NCBI RefSeq assembly: GCF_000772955.1
Contig: NZ_JPVO01000040.1
Location: forward strand, 21,186-85,185
DNA from: Ureibacillus sinduriensis BLB-1 = JCM 15800
Lineage (GTDB): Bacteria > Bacillota > Bacilli > Bacillales_A > Planococcaceae
Reading direction: 5' to 3'
DNA: 64,000 bases
The position numbers and the translations under genes were made by a program. The notes beneath the pieces are model-generated. The model was not told the origin of the DNA. It made no database searches and saw nothing but the letters and a program-made list of their open reading frames with translations. Below are positions 35,754-45,599 of this stretch, one piece after another (position 1 is the first letter of the stretch; each line of letters begins with the position of its first letter).

Positions 35754-37154
35754 ATGAAAACAGTAGTTGTCGTAGGTGGGGGAATAACAGGATTATGCAC
35801 CCTGCATTATTTGAAACGTCAAGCACCGGGCGATGAGCCCGTTAGATACATATTAGCAGAAAAAAACGGGTACCTCGGCGGTAAAATGCACACAGTCAAT
35901 GCATCGGGCTTTATTATGGAAACAGGGGCCGATTCCATAGTTGCACGTCATCCAAATGTTCTGGAATTGGTAAGAGAACTCGACTTCGAACAGGAATTAG
36001 TTTATAACGAAACGGGTATTTCTTATATCCATACGAATAATCAATTGCATGCGATTCCAGCGGGATCTACATTTGGCATCCCAATGAACGTGGAATCATT
36101 GCAGGCAAGCACTCTGATTTCCGAAGAAGGTAAACAGCGTGTATTGGAAGATGCGCAAATCCCCAATGATCGGTTTACAAAGAATAGCTCGATAGGCGAC
36201 TTCTTGGAGTACTTTTTAGGGAAAGAGATTGTTCAAAAGCAAATCGCCCCAGTCCTTGCAGGGGTATACTCAGGCGACTTATACCAGTTATCTTTGGCAT
36301 CCACCCTCCCTTACCTGGTGGATTATAAAAATGATTATGGCAGCATCATGAAAGGATTTGAAGCAAATAAGGAGCAATTTGATAAGGCAGCCAATAAAAA
36401 ATTTATTTCATTTCGAAATGGACTTTCTGCCCTGATAAATCGTCTTGAGGAGCTTCTACCGGATATTGAATTTTACAAAAATACCGAAACAACAAGTGTG
36501 AAGAGGAAAGGTGATCTTTACGAAGTGTGCTTTTCAGATGGAAAGATGGTTCACGCAGATGTTGTTGTACTGGCAGTCCCTAATAACGTTGTTCAAAAAG
36601 TATTAAAGGATGGGGACATGGATTCAAACTTAAGCAAGTTCTCAAATGCATCAGCTTTAACGATATATCTGGGCTTCGACCTTCCCGATTCTGTTTTGCC
36701 CGCAGATGGAACTGGTTTTATTGTATCGCATAATAGTGATCTGGTTTGCAATGCATCAACATGGACGAGCCGGAAATGGAAGCATACTTCGTCTAACGGC
36801 AATTTGCTAGTAAGACTATTTTATAAAAATTCGAATCCCCGATATGAAGAGTTGGCGGCGATGACCGATGAAGAGTTGGCAAAAGTTGCATTGGAAGATG
36901 TGAAACTAAGTCTTGATATTGAGGAAAAGCCCATTGTTGTTCATGTAGCCAAATGGATAAATATGATGCCAAAATATGACTTAGCACATAAGGAAGCATT
37001 GGACACTTTACTAGATGATTTACATTCGAAATACCCTAATTTATATATTGCAGGCAGCTCCTATTTTGGGGTAGGAATCGGGGCTTGTATAGAAAATGGA
37101 AAAAATACAGCGGATAAAGTCTTAAGAAGTCTTGCCTCAATGGAAAATAAATAA
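35754..37154 (+). CDS. hemY: Coproporphyrinogen III / protoporphyrinogen oxidase
   Basis: An FAD-dependent oxidase of 466 residues, the usual length for HemY (CgoX) of Firmicutes. The dinucleotide motif GGGITG is at residues 8-13, and the flavin-binding EKNGYLGGKM segment follows. The C-terminal AGSSYFGVGIGACIENGK motif is characteristic. In Gram-positives the enzyme makes coproporphyrin III in the coproporphyrin-dependent haem pathway. It stands alone here, not next to hemE and hemH as in B. subtilis. The next feature downstream is a SAM riboswitch. Confidence 0.9.
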   Translation: MKTVVVVGGGITGLCTLHYLKRQAPGDEPVRYILAEKNGYLGGKMHTVNASGFIMETGADSIVARHPNVLELVRELDFEQELVYNETGISYIHTNNQLHAIPAGSTFGIPMNVESLQASTLISEEGKQRVLEDAQIPNDRFTKNSSIGDFLEYFLGKEIVQKQIAPVLAGVYSGDLYQLSLASTLPYLVDYKNDYGSIMKGFEANKEQFDKAANKKFISFRNGLSALINRLEELLPDIEFYKNTETTSVKRKGDLYEVCFSDGKMVHADVVVLAVPNNVVQKVLKDGDMDSNLSKFSNASALTIYLGFDLPDSVLPADGTGFIVSHNSDLVCNASTWTSRKWKHTSSNGNLLVRLFYKNSNPRYEELAAMTDEELAKVALEDVKLSLDIEEKPIVVHVAKWINMMPKYDLAHKEALDTLLDDLHSKYPNLYIAGSSYFGVGIGACIENGKNTADKVLRSLASMENK

Positions 37155-37237
37155 GTGTCTAAAAAGTCAGAAAACATATTGACGAAACTTATGTTTACAG
37201 ATATGATACACTTTGACGTACTAAAAACTAAATAAAA

Positions 37238-37337
37238 CTCTTATCAAGAGAAGCAGAGGGACTGGCCCGATGAAGCTTCAGCAACCAACGGAATGTAAGG
37301 TGCTAAATCCAGCTGGCGTAAGCCGAAAGATGAGAAG
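37238..37337 (+). promoter_or_regulatory. SAM-I (S-box) riboswitch
   Basis: The conserved S-box blocks appear in order: CTTATCAAGAG, GAGGGACTGGCCCGATGA, TTCAGCAACC, AAGGTGCTAAATCC and GAAAGATGAGAAG. The ends pair as the P1 stem. SAM binding should favour the downstream terminator and shut off yitJ-metH when methionine is ample. Confidence 0.96.
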
Positions 37338-37355
37338 GATATCATAAAGATTACA

Positions 37356-37391
37356 GAAGCCTTCTTTTCAAAAAAAGAAGGCTTTTTATTT
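37356..37391 (+). terminator. Riboswitch-controlled terminator of yitJ-metH
   Basis: GAAGCCTTCTTTT and AAAAGAAGGCTT form a hairpin with a run of T's. It is the expression platform of the SAM riboswitch, about 120 bp before yitJ. Confidence 0.88.
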
Positions 37392-37513
37392 TTAACAATG
37401 TAAAAGGATTTATGCTTGTTGAGCGGATCTTTTAATCTGGGACTTATAAAGACTATGTTTCGTACACTTAACTTACTGAAAATTACGAAAATATAATTAG
37501 GGAGATGGGATAG

Positions 37514-39361
37514 ATGGGATTTCTTGAAGCGTTAAAAACACAAGTATTGACAGCCGATGGAGCAATGGGAACATTATTGTATGCGTATGGCCTTGATAAT
37601 TGCCATGAAGAAATGAATATTATTAAACCTGACTTGATTGAAAAAATACATCTCGAATATATCACTGCGGGAGCGGACGTCATTCAAACAAATACATACG
37701 GGGCAAATGCTATTAAACTCGCACGCTATGGTCTGCAGGATAGAGTAACGGAAATTAACGAGGTAGCTGTTTCCCTCGCAAAAAAAGCGGTGGGGACAGG
37801 AAACCAGTTTGTTTTGGGGTCGATCGGGGCAGTGCGTGGTGTCCGTAAAAGTGACGTGACACTTGATGAGATTCTGACGGCTATTAAAGAGCAAGCAAAA
37901 GTTATAATTGATGGAAAAGTGGATGGGCTTTTACTTGAAACCTATTATGATTTTGAAGAGTTAACTGAAACAGTTAAAATGCTTCGCGAAGAAACCTCAT
38001 TACCCATCGTCGCCCAAGTATCGATGCATGATCCGGGAATTTTAATCAATGGCATGAGTTTAAATGATGCTCTTAAGCAGCTTGAAAAACTGGGGGCTGA
38101 TATCGTCGGGGTCAATTGTCGATTAGGCCCCCATCATACGATTCAAGCATTCGAGGGCGTTGAATTGCCGGAAAATGCGTTTTTATCTGCATACCCAAAC
38201 GCGTCTTTACTAGATATCGAAGAAGGCCGTGTCATTTACGAATCAGAAATTGATTACTTTGCAAGAGCGGCTGTACAGCTTCGAAACCAAGGGGCACGGC
38301 TAATTGGTGGGTGTTGCGGAACAACGCCAAAGCATATCGAAGCTGCGAAAAAACGGCTACAGTATATGCAACCGATCTCAGTTAAGAAAGCGAAAGTACA
38401 AAAGGAAATCTTCATCCAGGAGGCGGATCCTACTATTTTGGAGCCTCTTCACGAAAAGGTAAAGCGTGAACGTTCTGTCATTGTGGAATTGGATACACCA
38501 AGACATTTAGAGATTGAGGCATTCGTGGAAGGTGCAAAAACTTTGTACAGTGAAGGTGCGGACATTATTATGATGGCTGACAATTCATTGGCATCCCCGC
38601 GAGTTAGCAATATTGCGATGGGTTCAATTTTGAAGCTGCAGCATGGTATCCGAACAATGCCCCATATTACATGCCGAGATCGAAATTTGATCGGATTGCA
38701 ATCGCACTTAATGGGATTAAACGCACTTGGCTTGCATGATATTTTAACGGTGACCGGAGACCCGACAAAAGTAGGTGATTTTCCTGGAGCAACAAGTGTT
38801 TATGATGTCTCTTCCCTGGAGTTGATTTCGTTGATTAAACAATTAAATGACGGAATTTCTTTCTCGGGGAAACCGTTGCGCAAAAAATCAAACTTCTCTA
38901 TTGCTGCGGCATTTAATCCGAATGTCCGGGTACTTGAACGGGCAGTGGCGAGACTGGAAAAGAAAATTGAGCATGGTGCAGACTATTTTATTTCTCAACC
39001 GGTTTATACGAGCGAAAAAATTATAGAAATCCATGAAGCAACGAAGCATCTTTCAGCACCAATTTATATAGGAATTATGCCCTTAACTAGTTTCCGCAGT
39101 GCAGAATTTTTACATCATGAAGTACCTGGCATAAAACTTTCCGAAGAAGTGTTGAATAGAATGGAATCTTGCGGTGGTGATTCAGAGAAAGAGACGGCTG
39201 AGGGAATTGCCATTGCAAAAGAGCTGCTCAACACTGCTGCAAAATACTTTAACGGTATTTATTTAATCACGCCATTTATTAGATACGAGATGACAATAAA
39301 ACTAATGCAATATATCAATCAACTTGATGAGCAAAACAAAGGGGTAAAGGCGAATGTATAA
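37514..39361 (+). CDS. yitJ: Homocysteine methyltransferase / methylene-THF reductase (YitJ)
   Basis: A bifunctional protein of 615 residues. The first half is a homocysteine-binding zinc domain, with the Cys ligands in GGCCGTTPKH (C267-C268) and an upstream Cys in GVNCRLGP. The second half is a methylenetetrahydrofolate reductase TIM barrel (RHLEIEAFVEGAKTL, HITCRDRN, TVTGDPT). It makes 5-methyl-THF and perhaps transfers the methyl group. It overlaps metH by 8 bp and is under an S-box riboswitch, as in B. subtilis for yitJ. Pairing with a full-length MetH means two homocysteine-binding domains in one operon. Confidence 0.94.
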   Translation: MGFLEALKTQVLTADGAMGTLLYAYGLDNCHEEMNIIKPDLIEKIHLEYITAGADVIQTNTYGANAIKLARYGLQDRVTEINEVAVSLAKKAVGTGNQFVLGSIGAVRGVRKSDVTLDEILTAIKEQAKVIIDGKVDGLLLETYYDFEELTETVKMLREETSLPIVAQVSMHDPGILINGMSLNDALKQLEKLGADIVGVNCRLGPHHTIQAFEGVELPENAFLSAYPNASLLDIEEGRVIYESEIDYFARAAVQLRNQGARLIGGCCGTTPKHIEAAKKRLQYMQPISVKKAKVQKEIFIQEADPTILEPLHEKVKRERSVIVELDTPRHLEIEAFVEGAKTLYSEGADIIMMADNSLASPRVSNIAMGSILKLQHGIRTMPHITCRDRNLIGLQSHLMGLNALGLHDILTVTGDPTKVGDFPGATSVYDVSSLELISLIKQLNDGISFSGKPLRKKSNFSIAAAFNPNVRVLERAVARLEKKIEHGADYFISQPVYTSEKIIEIHEATKHLSAPIYIGIMPLTSFRSAEFLHHEVPGIKLSEEVLNRMESCGGDSEKETAEGIAIAKELLNTAAKYFNGIYLITPFIRYEMTIKLMQYINQLDEQNKGVKANV

Positions 39362-42300
39362 CCATCCGGTAGAAGAACAACTACAAGAACGAATATTGAT
39401 TATCGATGGTGCAATGGGAACGATGCTGCAGGAGGAAAATCTATCGGCTGATGATTTCGGTGGGGAAGAATTGGATGGGTGTAATGAGCACTTAGTTTTA
39501 ACGCGTCCAGATATTCTGTCGAAGATTCATCGGGCTTATTTGGAAGCCGGGGCGGATATTATTTGCACCAATACATTCGGGGCGACGCCTCTAGTATTGA
39601 ACGAATATGGAATCGGTTCAAAAGCGGAAGAAATCAACAAGCGTGCTGTTGAACTGGCGTTATCAGCCGTACAAGATTACTCAACGGAAAATTGGCCGCG
39701 CTTTGTTGCGGGGGCGATTGGACCAACGACAAAAACCTTATCTGTGACAGGTGGAATATCGTTCGATGAACTTTCCGAGAACTTCTTTGTGCAGGCAAAA
39801 GCACTAATCGAGGCAGGCGCGCATCTCCTGTTACTTGAAACAAGCCAGGATATGCTGAATGTAAAAGCCGCGTCCCTGGCTATAAACCGTGCATTCCAAG
39901 AAACAGGGAAGCAAATCCCGATCATGCTTTCGGCTACAATCGAGCCGATGGGAACGACTCTTGCAGGTCAAACGATTGATGCGTTCTATATATCGATCGA
40001 GCATATAAAACCGTTATCGATTGGTTTAAACTGTGCGACGGGACCCGAATTTATGACTGACCATATTCGATCGTTATCCGAATTATCAACAAGTTACATA
40101 AGTTGTTATCCGAATGCTGGTTTACCCGATGAAGAAGGGCATTACCATGAAACGCCGGATTCTTTATCGATTAAATTGAGGGGCTTTGCGGAAAAAGGTT
40201 GGTTAAACATTGTTGGGGGTTGCTGCGGTACAACACCGGCCCATATAAAAGCGATACGTGAAGCGGTAGAAGGCTATAAACCGAGACCGATTCCATCCGC
40301 TACACATGGGCATGTCGTATCTGGAATTGAACCTTTACTGTACGATGATTCCATGCGTCCGTTATTTATCGGTGAAAGGACGAATGTCATTGGTTCACGT
40401 AAATTCAAGCAGCTTATTATCGATGGAAAATTTGAAGAAGCGGCGGAGATTGCAAGGGCACAGGTGAAAAATGGGGCGCATGTCATTGATATTTGCTTGG
40501 CAAATCCAGATCGCGATGAATTGGATGATATGAGAAATTTTATGCAAGAGGTAGTAAAGAAGGTAAAAGTACCTCTTGTCATCGATTCAACAGACGAAAA
40601 AGTAATCGAAGAAGCACTGAAATATTCTCAAGGAAAAGCCATTATTAATTCCATTAACTTGGAGGATGGAGAAGAGCGATTTGATGCAGTGATGCCGATA
40701 GTCAAAAAATACGGGGCATCGGTTGTGGTTGGGACAATAGATGAAAAAGGAATGGCTGTAGACCGCAACAGGAAGCTTGAGGTAGCAATTAGGTCCTATC
40801 AATTATTGACAGAGAAGTGGGGGCTGGCTCCGGAAGATATTATTTTCGATCCCCTTGTTTTCCCTGTAGGCACGGGTGATGAACAATACATTGGGGCAGC
40901 CGAAGAAACGATAGAAGGGATTCGCCTGATTAAAGAAAAATACCCAAATGTATTGACCGTACTGGGTGTGAGCAATGTTTCCTTCGGGTTGCCGCCGGTG
41001 GGGCGGGAAGTTTTGAATGCGGTGTACTTATATCATTGCACACAAGCTGGATTAGACTATGCCATCGTCAATACAGAAAAATTGGAACGATTTGCATCCA
41101 TTCCTGATGAGGAAATTAAATTAGCGAATGATTTAATATTTAATACGAATGATGAAACATTGGCCATGTTTACAGACTTCTATCGGGATAAGAAAAAAGA
41201 AAAATCTGTCGCAAATATTCCGGATACGGTAGAAGAAAGACTTGCATATTACATTATTGAAGGAACTAAAGAAGGGTTAATACCTGACTTAGAGGAAGCT
41301 AGGAACATTTTTGAAACACCTCTGGATATTATCAACGGACCGTTGATGAAAGGCATGGCCGAAGTAGGTCGTTTGTTTAACGATAATCAATTAATCGTAG
41401 CCGAAGTGTTGCAAAGTGCCGGCGTCATGAAAGCGGCTGTTGCCCACCTCGAACAATACATGGAAAAGAATGAAGAGAGTTCAGGGAAAGGCAAAGTTGT
41501 TTTGGCCACCGTTAAAGGCGATGTTCACGATATCGGGAAAAACCTTGTGGACATCATTTTAAGTAATAATGGATTCAAAGTAGTAGATCTGGGGATCAAA
41601 GTAACACCTGCTGAGCTAATTGAAGCGATCCGAAAAGAACAGCCTGATTTTATTGGATTATCTGGCTTGCTCGTTAAGTCTGCGCAGCAAATGGTGATAA
41701 CAGCACAGGACTTCAAAGAAGTAGGTATTGATGTACCGATTCTAGTCGGTGGAGCTGCATTATCGAAACGTTTTACAGAAACAAAGATTGCCGCTCAATA
41801 CGATGGCCCTGTTATCTACTCCAAGGATGCGATGCAAGGACTCGATCATGCAAATCGTTTAATGAATCCAACCGAACGTAGCTTACTTATCCAAGAGCTG
41901 CGCGATTCGCAGGAAAAAAGACTTTTGGCTGATGAAAAACGTGCGGCAAGACCACAAAAAGCTGCGGTGGAAAAGCAAGTCAAAACAGTGAATGATGCGC
42001 AAGTGCGTATTCCGAAAGATTTAATGCAACATATTAAACGGAATTATTCGGTTTCTCACTTGCATCCTTATGTGAATATGAGAACACTCATTGGCCATCA
42101 TCTAGGGCTAAAAGGAAATGTGGAAAAGCTTCTGGCTGAAAAGGATAAAAGAGCTACAGAGCTGCATGAATTAGTAAATGATTACCTGAAATCTGATTTA
42201 TTGACACCTTCGGGGATGTATCAATTTTTCCCTGCCCAGGCCGATGGGGATGATGTGGTAATTTATAGCCCGGAAGATCAAAAACGCGAGATTGAAAGAT

Positions 42301-42785
42301 TCCATTTCCCGAGGCAGAAAGAGGCGCCATATCTTTGTTTGGCCGATTTCCTGAAAACGGTGGAAAGTGGCGAGATGGACTATGTTGCCTTGATGGTCGT
42401 TACGGCAGGTCATGGGGTCAAAAGTGTTGCCGATCAATTAAAAAATGATGGGAAGTTTTTAGAAAGTCATAGCCTATTAGCAACAGCCTTGGAGCTTGCA
42501 GAAGGATTTGCGGAGAGACTTCACCAAGAAATCCGGGATGTGTGGGGCTTCCCGGATCCGACTGATTTCACGATGAGGGAACGTTTTGCTGCGAAATACC
42601 AAGGACAACGATTTTCCTTTGGATACCCGGCTTGCCCTAACTTGGAAGATCAAGAAAAGTTATTTAAACTGCTTAAACCTGAACAAATCGGTGTTCAACT
42701 AACGGAAGGCTTTATGATGGAACCGGAAGCGAGTGTCTCGGCAATTGTTTTTGCGCACCCTGATGCACGTTATTTTAATGTTTGA
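39354..42785 (+). CDS. metH: Cobalamin-dependent methionine synthase
   Basis: Full-length MetH of 1143 residues with all four modules. They are the homocysteine domain (zinc ligands C290-C291 in GGCCGTTPAH), the methyl-THF pterin-binding domain (about 320-620, FIGERTNVIGSRKF), and the B12 domain (DVHDIG, D723, axial His725, G728). The C-terminal activation domain that binds SAM (about 920-1143) has RDVWGFPDPTDF. It transfers a methyl group from 5-methyl-THF through cobalamin to homocysteine. The operon partner YitJ supplies the methyl donor. It has no own ribosome binding site separate from the yitJ 3' end, so translation may be coupled. Confidence 0.95.
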   Translation: MYNHPVEEQLQERILIIDGAMGTMLQEENLSADDFGGEELDGCNEHLVLTRPDILSKIHRAYLEAGADIICTNTFGATPLVLNEYGIGSKAEEINKRAVELALSAVQDYSTENWPRFVAGAIGPTTKTLSVTGGISFDELSENFFVQAKALIEAGAHLLLLETSQDMLNVKAASLAINRAFQETGKQIPIMLSATIEPMGTTLAGQTIDAFYISIEHIKPLSIGLNCATGPEFMTDHIRSLSELSTSYISCYPNAGLPDEEGHYHETPDSLSIKLRGFAEKGWLNIVGGCCGTTPAHIKAIREAVEGYKPRPIPSATHGHVVSGIEPLLYDDSMRPLFIGERTNVIGSRKFKQLIIDGKFEEAAEIARAQVKNGAHVIDICLANPDRDELDDMRNFMQEVVKKVKVPLVIDSTDEKVIEEALKYSQGKAIINSINLEDGEERFDAVMPIVKKYGASVVVGTIDEKGMAVDRNRKLEVAIRSYQLLTEKWGLAPEDIIFDPLVFPVGTGDEQYIGAAEETIEGIRLIKEKYPNVLTVLGVSNVSFGLPPVGREVLNAVYLYHCTQAGLDYAIVNTEKLERFASIPDEEIKLANDLIFNTNDETLAMFTDFYRDKKKEKSVANIPDTVEERLAYYIIEGTKEGLIPDLEEARNIFETPLDIINGPLMKGMAEVGRLFNDNQLIVAEVLQSAGVMKAAVAHLEQYMEKNEESSGKGKVVLATVKGDVHDIGKNLVDIILSNNGFKVVDLGIKVTPAELIEAIRKEQPDFIGLSGLLVKSAQQMVITAQDFKEVGIDVPILVGGAALSKRFTETKIAAQYDGPVIYSKDAMQGLDHANRLMNPTERSLLIQELRDSQEKRLLADEKRAARPQKAAVEKQVKTVNDAQVRIPKDLMQHIKRNYSVSHLHPYVNMRTLIGHHLGLKGNVEKLLAEKDKRATELHELVNDYLKSDLLTPSGMYQFFPAQADGDDVVIYSPEDQKREIERFHFPRQKEAPYLCLADFLKTVESGEMDYVALMVVTAGHGVKSVADQLKNDGKFLESHSLLATALELAEGFAERLHQEIRDVWGFPDPTDFTMRERFAAKYQGQRFSFGYPACPNLEDQEKLFKLLKPEQIGVQLTEGFMMEPEASVSAIVFAHPDARYFNV

Positions 42786-42802
42786 TTATAGTTTATAAAT
42801 GG

Positions 42803-42846
42803 AAAGTGGAGGAAAAACTTGATGTGTTTTTTCTCCACTTTTTTTG
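42803..42846 (+). terminator. Terminator of yitJ-metH
   Basis: AAAGTGGAGGAAAAA and TTTTTTCTCCACTTT pair, followed by a T-run. Confidence 0.82.
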
Positions 42847-43075
42847 TTTAGACAGAATGGGAACCGGATATAACAAAAGAGAAAGTTATCAAATGGAGTA
42901 AAAGTTATTTATCCCTATAAAGATTTTGAAATCTGCTAATAATAACATTACCCCAATCAAGTACCTAGTCATATGACATTTGTAATGAAATAATCATGAT
43001 GTTTGCTCCTACTAGCCAAGAAATTTTTTTTTTACAATGTAATTAGTAACAAGACGAAGAAAGAGGGTATGGAAA

Positions 43076-44110
43076 TTGGCTATGACTGATGCTGAAAAAA
43101 CAAAGCAGTTACGTAAAGACGTAGCACCATTTGCAAAATCACAGTTAAAAGTTAGTGTATTACAAATAATAAACACGATTATTCCACTTCTAGCCATTTG
43201 GGGTGCAGGCTACTATTTACTACAATTTTCTCCTTGGTTTACTGTAATATGCAGTATTCTTGCTTCAGGTTTTGTAGTGCGGACATTTATAATCTTCCAT
43301 GATTGTACACATGGATCATTTTTTAAAAATAAAACAGCGAATGCGATAATCGGGAATATTACAGGTATACTAACATCATTCCCGTACGAAAAATGGAAAC
43401 GGGAGCACATGATTCACCATGCTTCTAGTTCGAACCTCGATAAAAGAGGAATTGGCGATATTGATATGTTAACGGTTGAAGAGTATTTGCAAAAGTCTAA
43501 ACTTGGTCGATTGGGATATCGTTTGTACCGCAACCCAATCGTGATGTTTGGATTAGGGCCATTATACTTGGTGCTGGTGGCGAACCGATTAAACCGCAAA
43601 GATGCTAAAAGAAAAGAACGAATGAATACGTATTTTACAAATATAGCATTACTGACTATCTGTGTCTCACTAATATTGCTGACAGGATGGCAAACGTTCC
43701 TGCTCGTGCATGGTATTACAATATTTTTATCGGGTGCATTAGGTATTTGGTTATTCTACATCCAACATACGTATGAAGATTCGTATTTTGAATACGAAAC
43801 AGACTGGGATTATGTGAAAGCGGCAGTGGAGGGAAGTTCTTATTATAAGTTGCCGAAAGTCTTGCAGTGGGTTACGGGGAACATCGGTTTCCATCACGTC
43901 CATCATTTGGCTCCACGCGTACCGAATTATAACTTGGAAGCTGCACATGAATCGATTCCTCCTCTGCAAAATGCAACGACGATTACTTTAAAAACAAGTG
44001 TGGAATCTATTCGTTATAAGCTTTATGACGCAGAGAATAAAAAATTTGTTTCTTTTAAAGAAATTGAACGGTCTTTGCGCATCAAAAACGGCAAATCTAT
44101 TCAGGCTTAA
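43076..44110 (+). CDS. des: Acyl-lipid fatty acid desaturase Des
   Basis: A membrane-bound di-iron desaturase of 344 residues. The three His boxes are present: HDCTH (H75, H79), HMIHH (H111, H114, H115) and HVHH (H274, H276, H277). Two pairs of helices are predicted. In B. subtilis Des introduces a cis double bond in membrane lipids after cold shock and is switched on by DesK-DesR, both encoded just downstream here. I use the TTG at 43076, 8 bp after AAGAGGG; an ATG two codons later is the alternative. Upstream dyads near 42969-42999 (TCATATGA, TCATGA) could be DesR sites, which is unproven. Confidence 0.92.
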   Translation: MAMTDAEKTKQLRKDVAPFAKSQLKVSVLQIINTIIPLLAIWGAGYYLLQFSPWFTVICSILASGFVVRTFIIFHDCTHGSFFKNKTANAIIGNITGILTSFPYEKWKREHMIHHASSSNLDKRGIGDIDMLTVEEYLQKSKLGRLGYRLYRNPIVMFGLGPLYLVLVANRLNRKDAKRKERMNTYFTNIALLTICVSLILLTGWQTFLLVHGITIFLSGALGIWLFYIQHTYEDSYFEYETDWDYVKAAVEGSSYYKLPKVLQWVTGNIGFHHVHHLAPRVPNYNLEAAHESIPPLQNATTITLKTSVESIRYKLYDAENKKFVSFKEIERSLRIKNGKSIQA

Positions 44111-44149
44111 GAGATTTTTGGAAGAAATGCATTGGGGTGTCTTGCGTAT

Positions 44150-44189
44150 AAATCACGGTGTTGCCTTTTTGGTGCACCGTGATTTTGTT
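44150..44189 (+). terminator. Terminator after des
   Basis: AAATCACGGTG (44150-44160) pairs with CACCGTGATTT (44175-44185), followed by TTGTTAT. Confidence 0.82.
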
Positions 44190-44196
44190 ATAATAA

Positions 44197-44429
44197 GACG
44201 GAATAATTCTAATCCATGACAGACTGTTGACAAACGCTTCCATCCTGCGTTGGTTGTCTCGTTCGTCCTCTCATGAACATATTGTTCTATTCGGATCTTC
44301 ACTCGCCTGCCCAGCGTTTTCAAGACAGTCTGGGTAATCTTTCTTTAAAGGGAATAGCCTAAAAAAACGTGTAGACAAAGTCGATGATCGACTTTGTCTA
44401 CACTCTGGGACGGATTAATTCTAATCCAT
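44197..44429. repeat. Composite palindromic element flanked by direct repeats
   Basis: A 21-bp direct repeat (44197-44217 and 44409-44429, one mismatch, start GACGG, end CTAATCCAT) brackets two inverted repeats. The first is 44220-44332, with about 18-bp imperfect ends (CAGACTGTTGACAAACGC against GCGTTTTCAAGACAGTCTG). The second is a perfect 16-bp stem with a 3-nt loop (GTGTAGACAAAGTCGA, 44369-44403). There is no coding potential. It looks like a small mobile or repetitive extragenic element inserted between des and desK. Confidence 0.72.
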
Positions 44430-44470
44430 CTATGATTGAGTAGAAAAATAAAAGAAGTGTGAGGAATGAC

Positions 44471-45598
44471 ATGCAAAGCTGGTATACGATATTACCAAAA
44501 AATCCGTGGATCAGTATTTATGTTTGGATTATTTTTTGTATAATGCCATTCTATTTTATTATCCGGTCTTTATCAATATTGGAAATTTCGATAGGTATTG
44601 TATTAATATTACTTTTCTTGCTATCGCATTATTTTTCATTTAATTCAAAAAGTGCTTTGTTGTACATGTGGATTAGCTTTGAAATGGTATTAAATATAGC
44701 GATGACACTAATGTTTGGATATGTCTACTTATCATTATTTACCGCATTCTTCATTGGAAATTTCAGAAATACTGTAGGTTTCTTTATCATGTATGGTTTA
44801 CATATCGGATTTACGATTCTTTCTATCGTTGCGGGCTATTTTATTGACTTGGATTTATTTCTATCGCAAACACCGTATATCATCATTACGGTTGTCGGGG
44901 TAGTATTATTGCCATTCACATTATACAGCAAAAATAGAAGGGAAAAGCTGCAGGGACAGCTTGAAACGGCTAATGAACGGATTGCTGAATTGATTATTCA
45001 TGAAGAACGGCAAAGAATTGCGAGAGATTTGCATGATACATTAGGACAAAAGCTCTCAATGATTGGCCTGAAAAGTGATTTAGCTAGCAGGCTTGTAACG
45101 AAGAATCCGGAAGCAGCCATGCAAGAAATAAGAGAGATTCGTCAGACAGCAAGTATCGCATTGAAAGAAGTTCGGGAACTAGTGTCCGATATGCGTGCTG
45201 TCAAGCTTCAAGAGGAATTAGCGAGGGTGAAGCAAATTTTGGAAGCGGCTGAAATTGACTATGAAATAGAAGGAATTAGCGAGGGCTTACAGCTTCCGGT
45301 TTTAGTGGAGAGTGTGTTAAGTATGAGCTTGAAAGAAGCGATTACAAATGTAGTGAAGCATAGTAATGCGAAAAAGTGTACCGTAATAATAGAAAAAGAT
45401 AACGATGAGGTGCTCTTGACAGTTTACGATAATGGGAATGGATTTAATGAAAAACTGAACATCGCAGGAAACGGATTAAAGGGAATGAGAGAACGTTTGG
45501 AATTTATTAACGGCTCGGTCCAAATTGAGAGCAAAAATGGCACCAAGCTTTCAATCACTGTTCCACTTGCCATTACACATCAGAAGGGAAGTGAGTGA
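44471..45598 (+). CDS. desK: Membrane-fluidity sensor histidine kinase DesK
   Basis: A 375-residue kinase. The N-terminal 155 residues form about five helices, the thermosensing part in DesK. The HisKA_3 domain follows, with phosphorylated His188 in ERQRIARDLHDTLGQK, and a HATPase_c domain closes it (KEAITNVVKHSN, then GNGLKGMRERL). DesK switches from phosphatase to kinase when lipids stiffen in the cold. The ATG at 44471 follows GTGAGGAA; a GTG at 44459 overlaps that site. The gene ends 1 bp before desR. Confidence 0.92.
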   Translation: MQSWYTILPKNPWISIYVWIIFCIMPFYFIIRSLSILEISIGIVLILLFLLSHYFSFNSKSALLYMWISFEMVLNIAMTLMFGYVYLSLFTAFFIGNFRNTVGFFIMYGLHIGFTILSIVAGYFIDLDLFLSQTPYIIITVVGVVLLPFTLYSKNRREKLQGQLETANERIAELIIHEERQRIARDLHDTLGQKLSMIGLKSDLASRLVTKNPEAAMQEIREIRQTASIALKEVRELVSDMRAVKLQEELARVKQILEAAEIDYEIEGISEGLQLPVLVESVLSMSLKEAITNVVKHSNAKKCTVIIEKDNDEVLLTVYDNGNGFNEKLNIAGNGLKGMRERLEFINGSVQIESKNGTKLSITVPLAITHQKGSE

Positions 45599-45599
45599 T

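Noticed and set aside
44220..44332. Segment considered as a T-box or riboswitch leader of desK
   Set aside because: No T-box or aptamer core motifs, no antiterminator logic, and the direct repeats on both sides fit an inserted element better.
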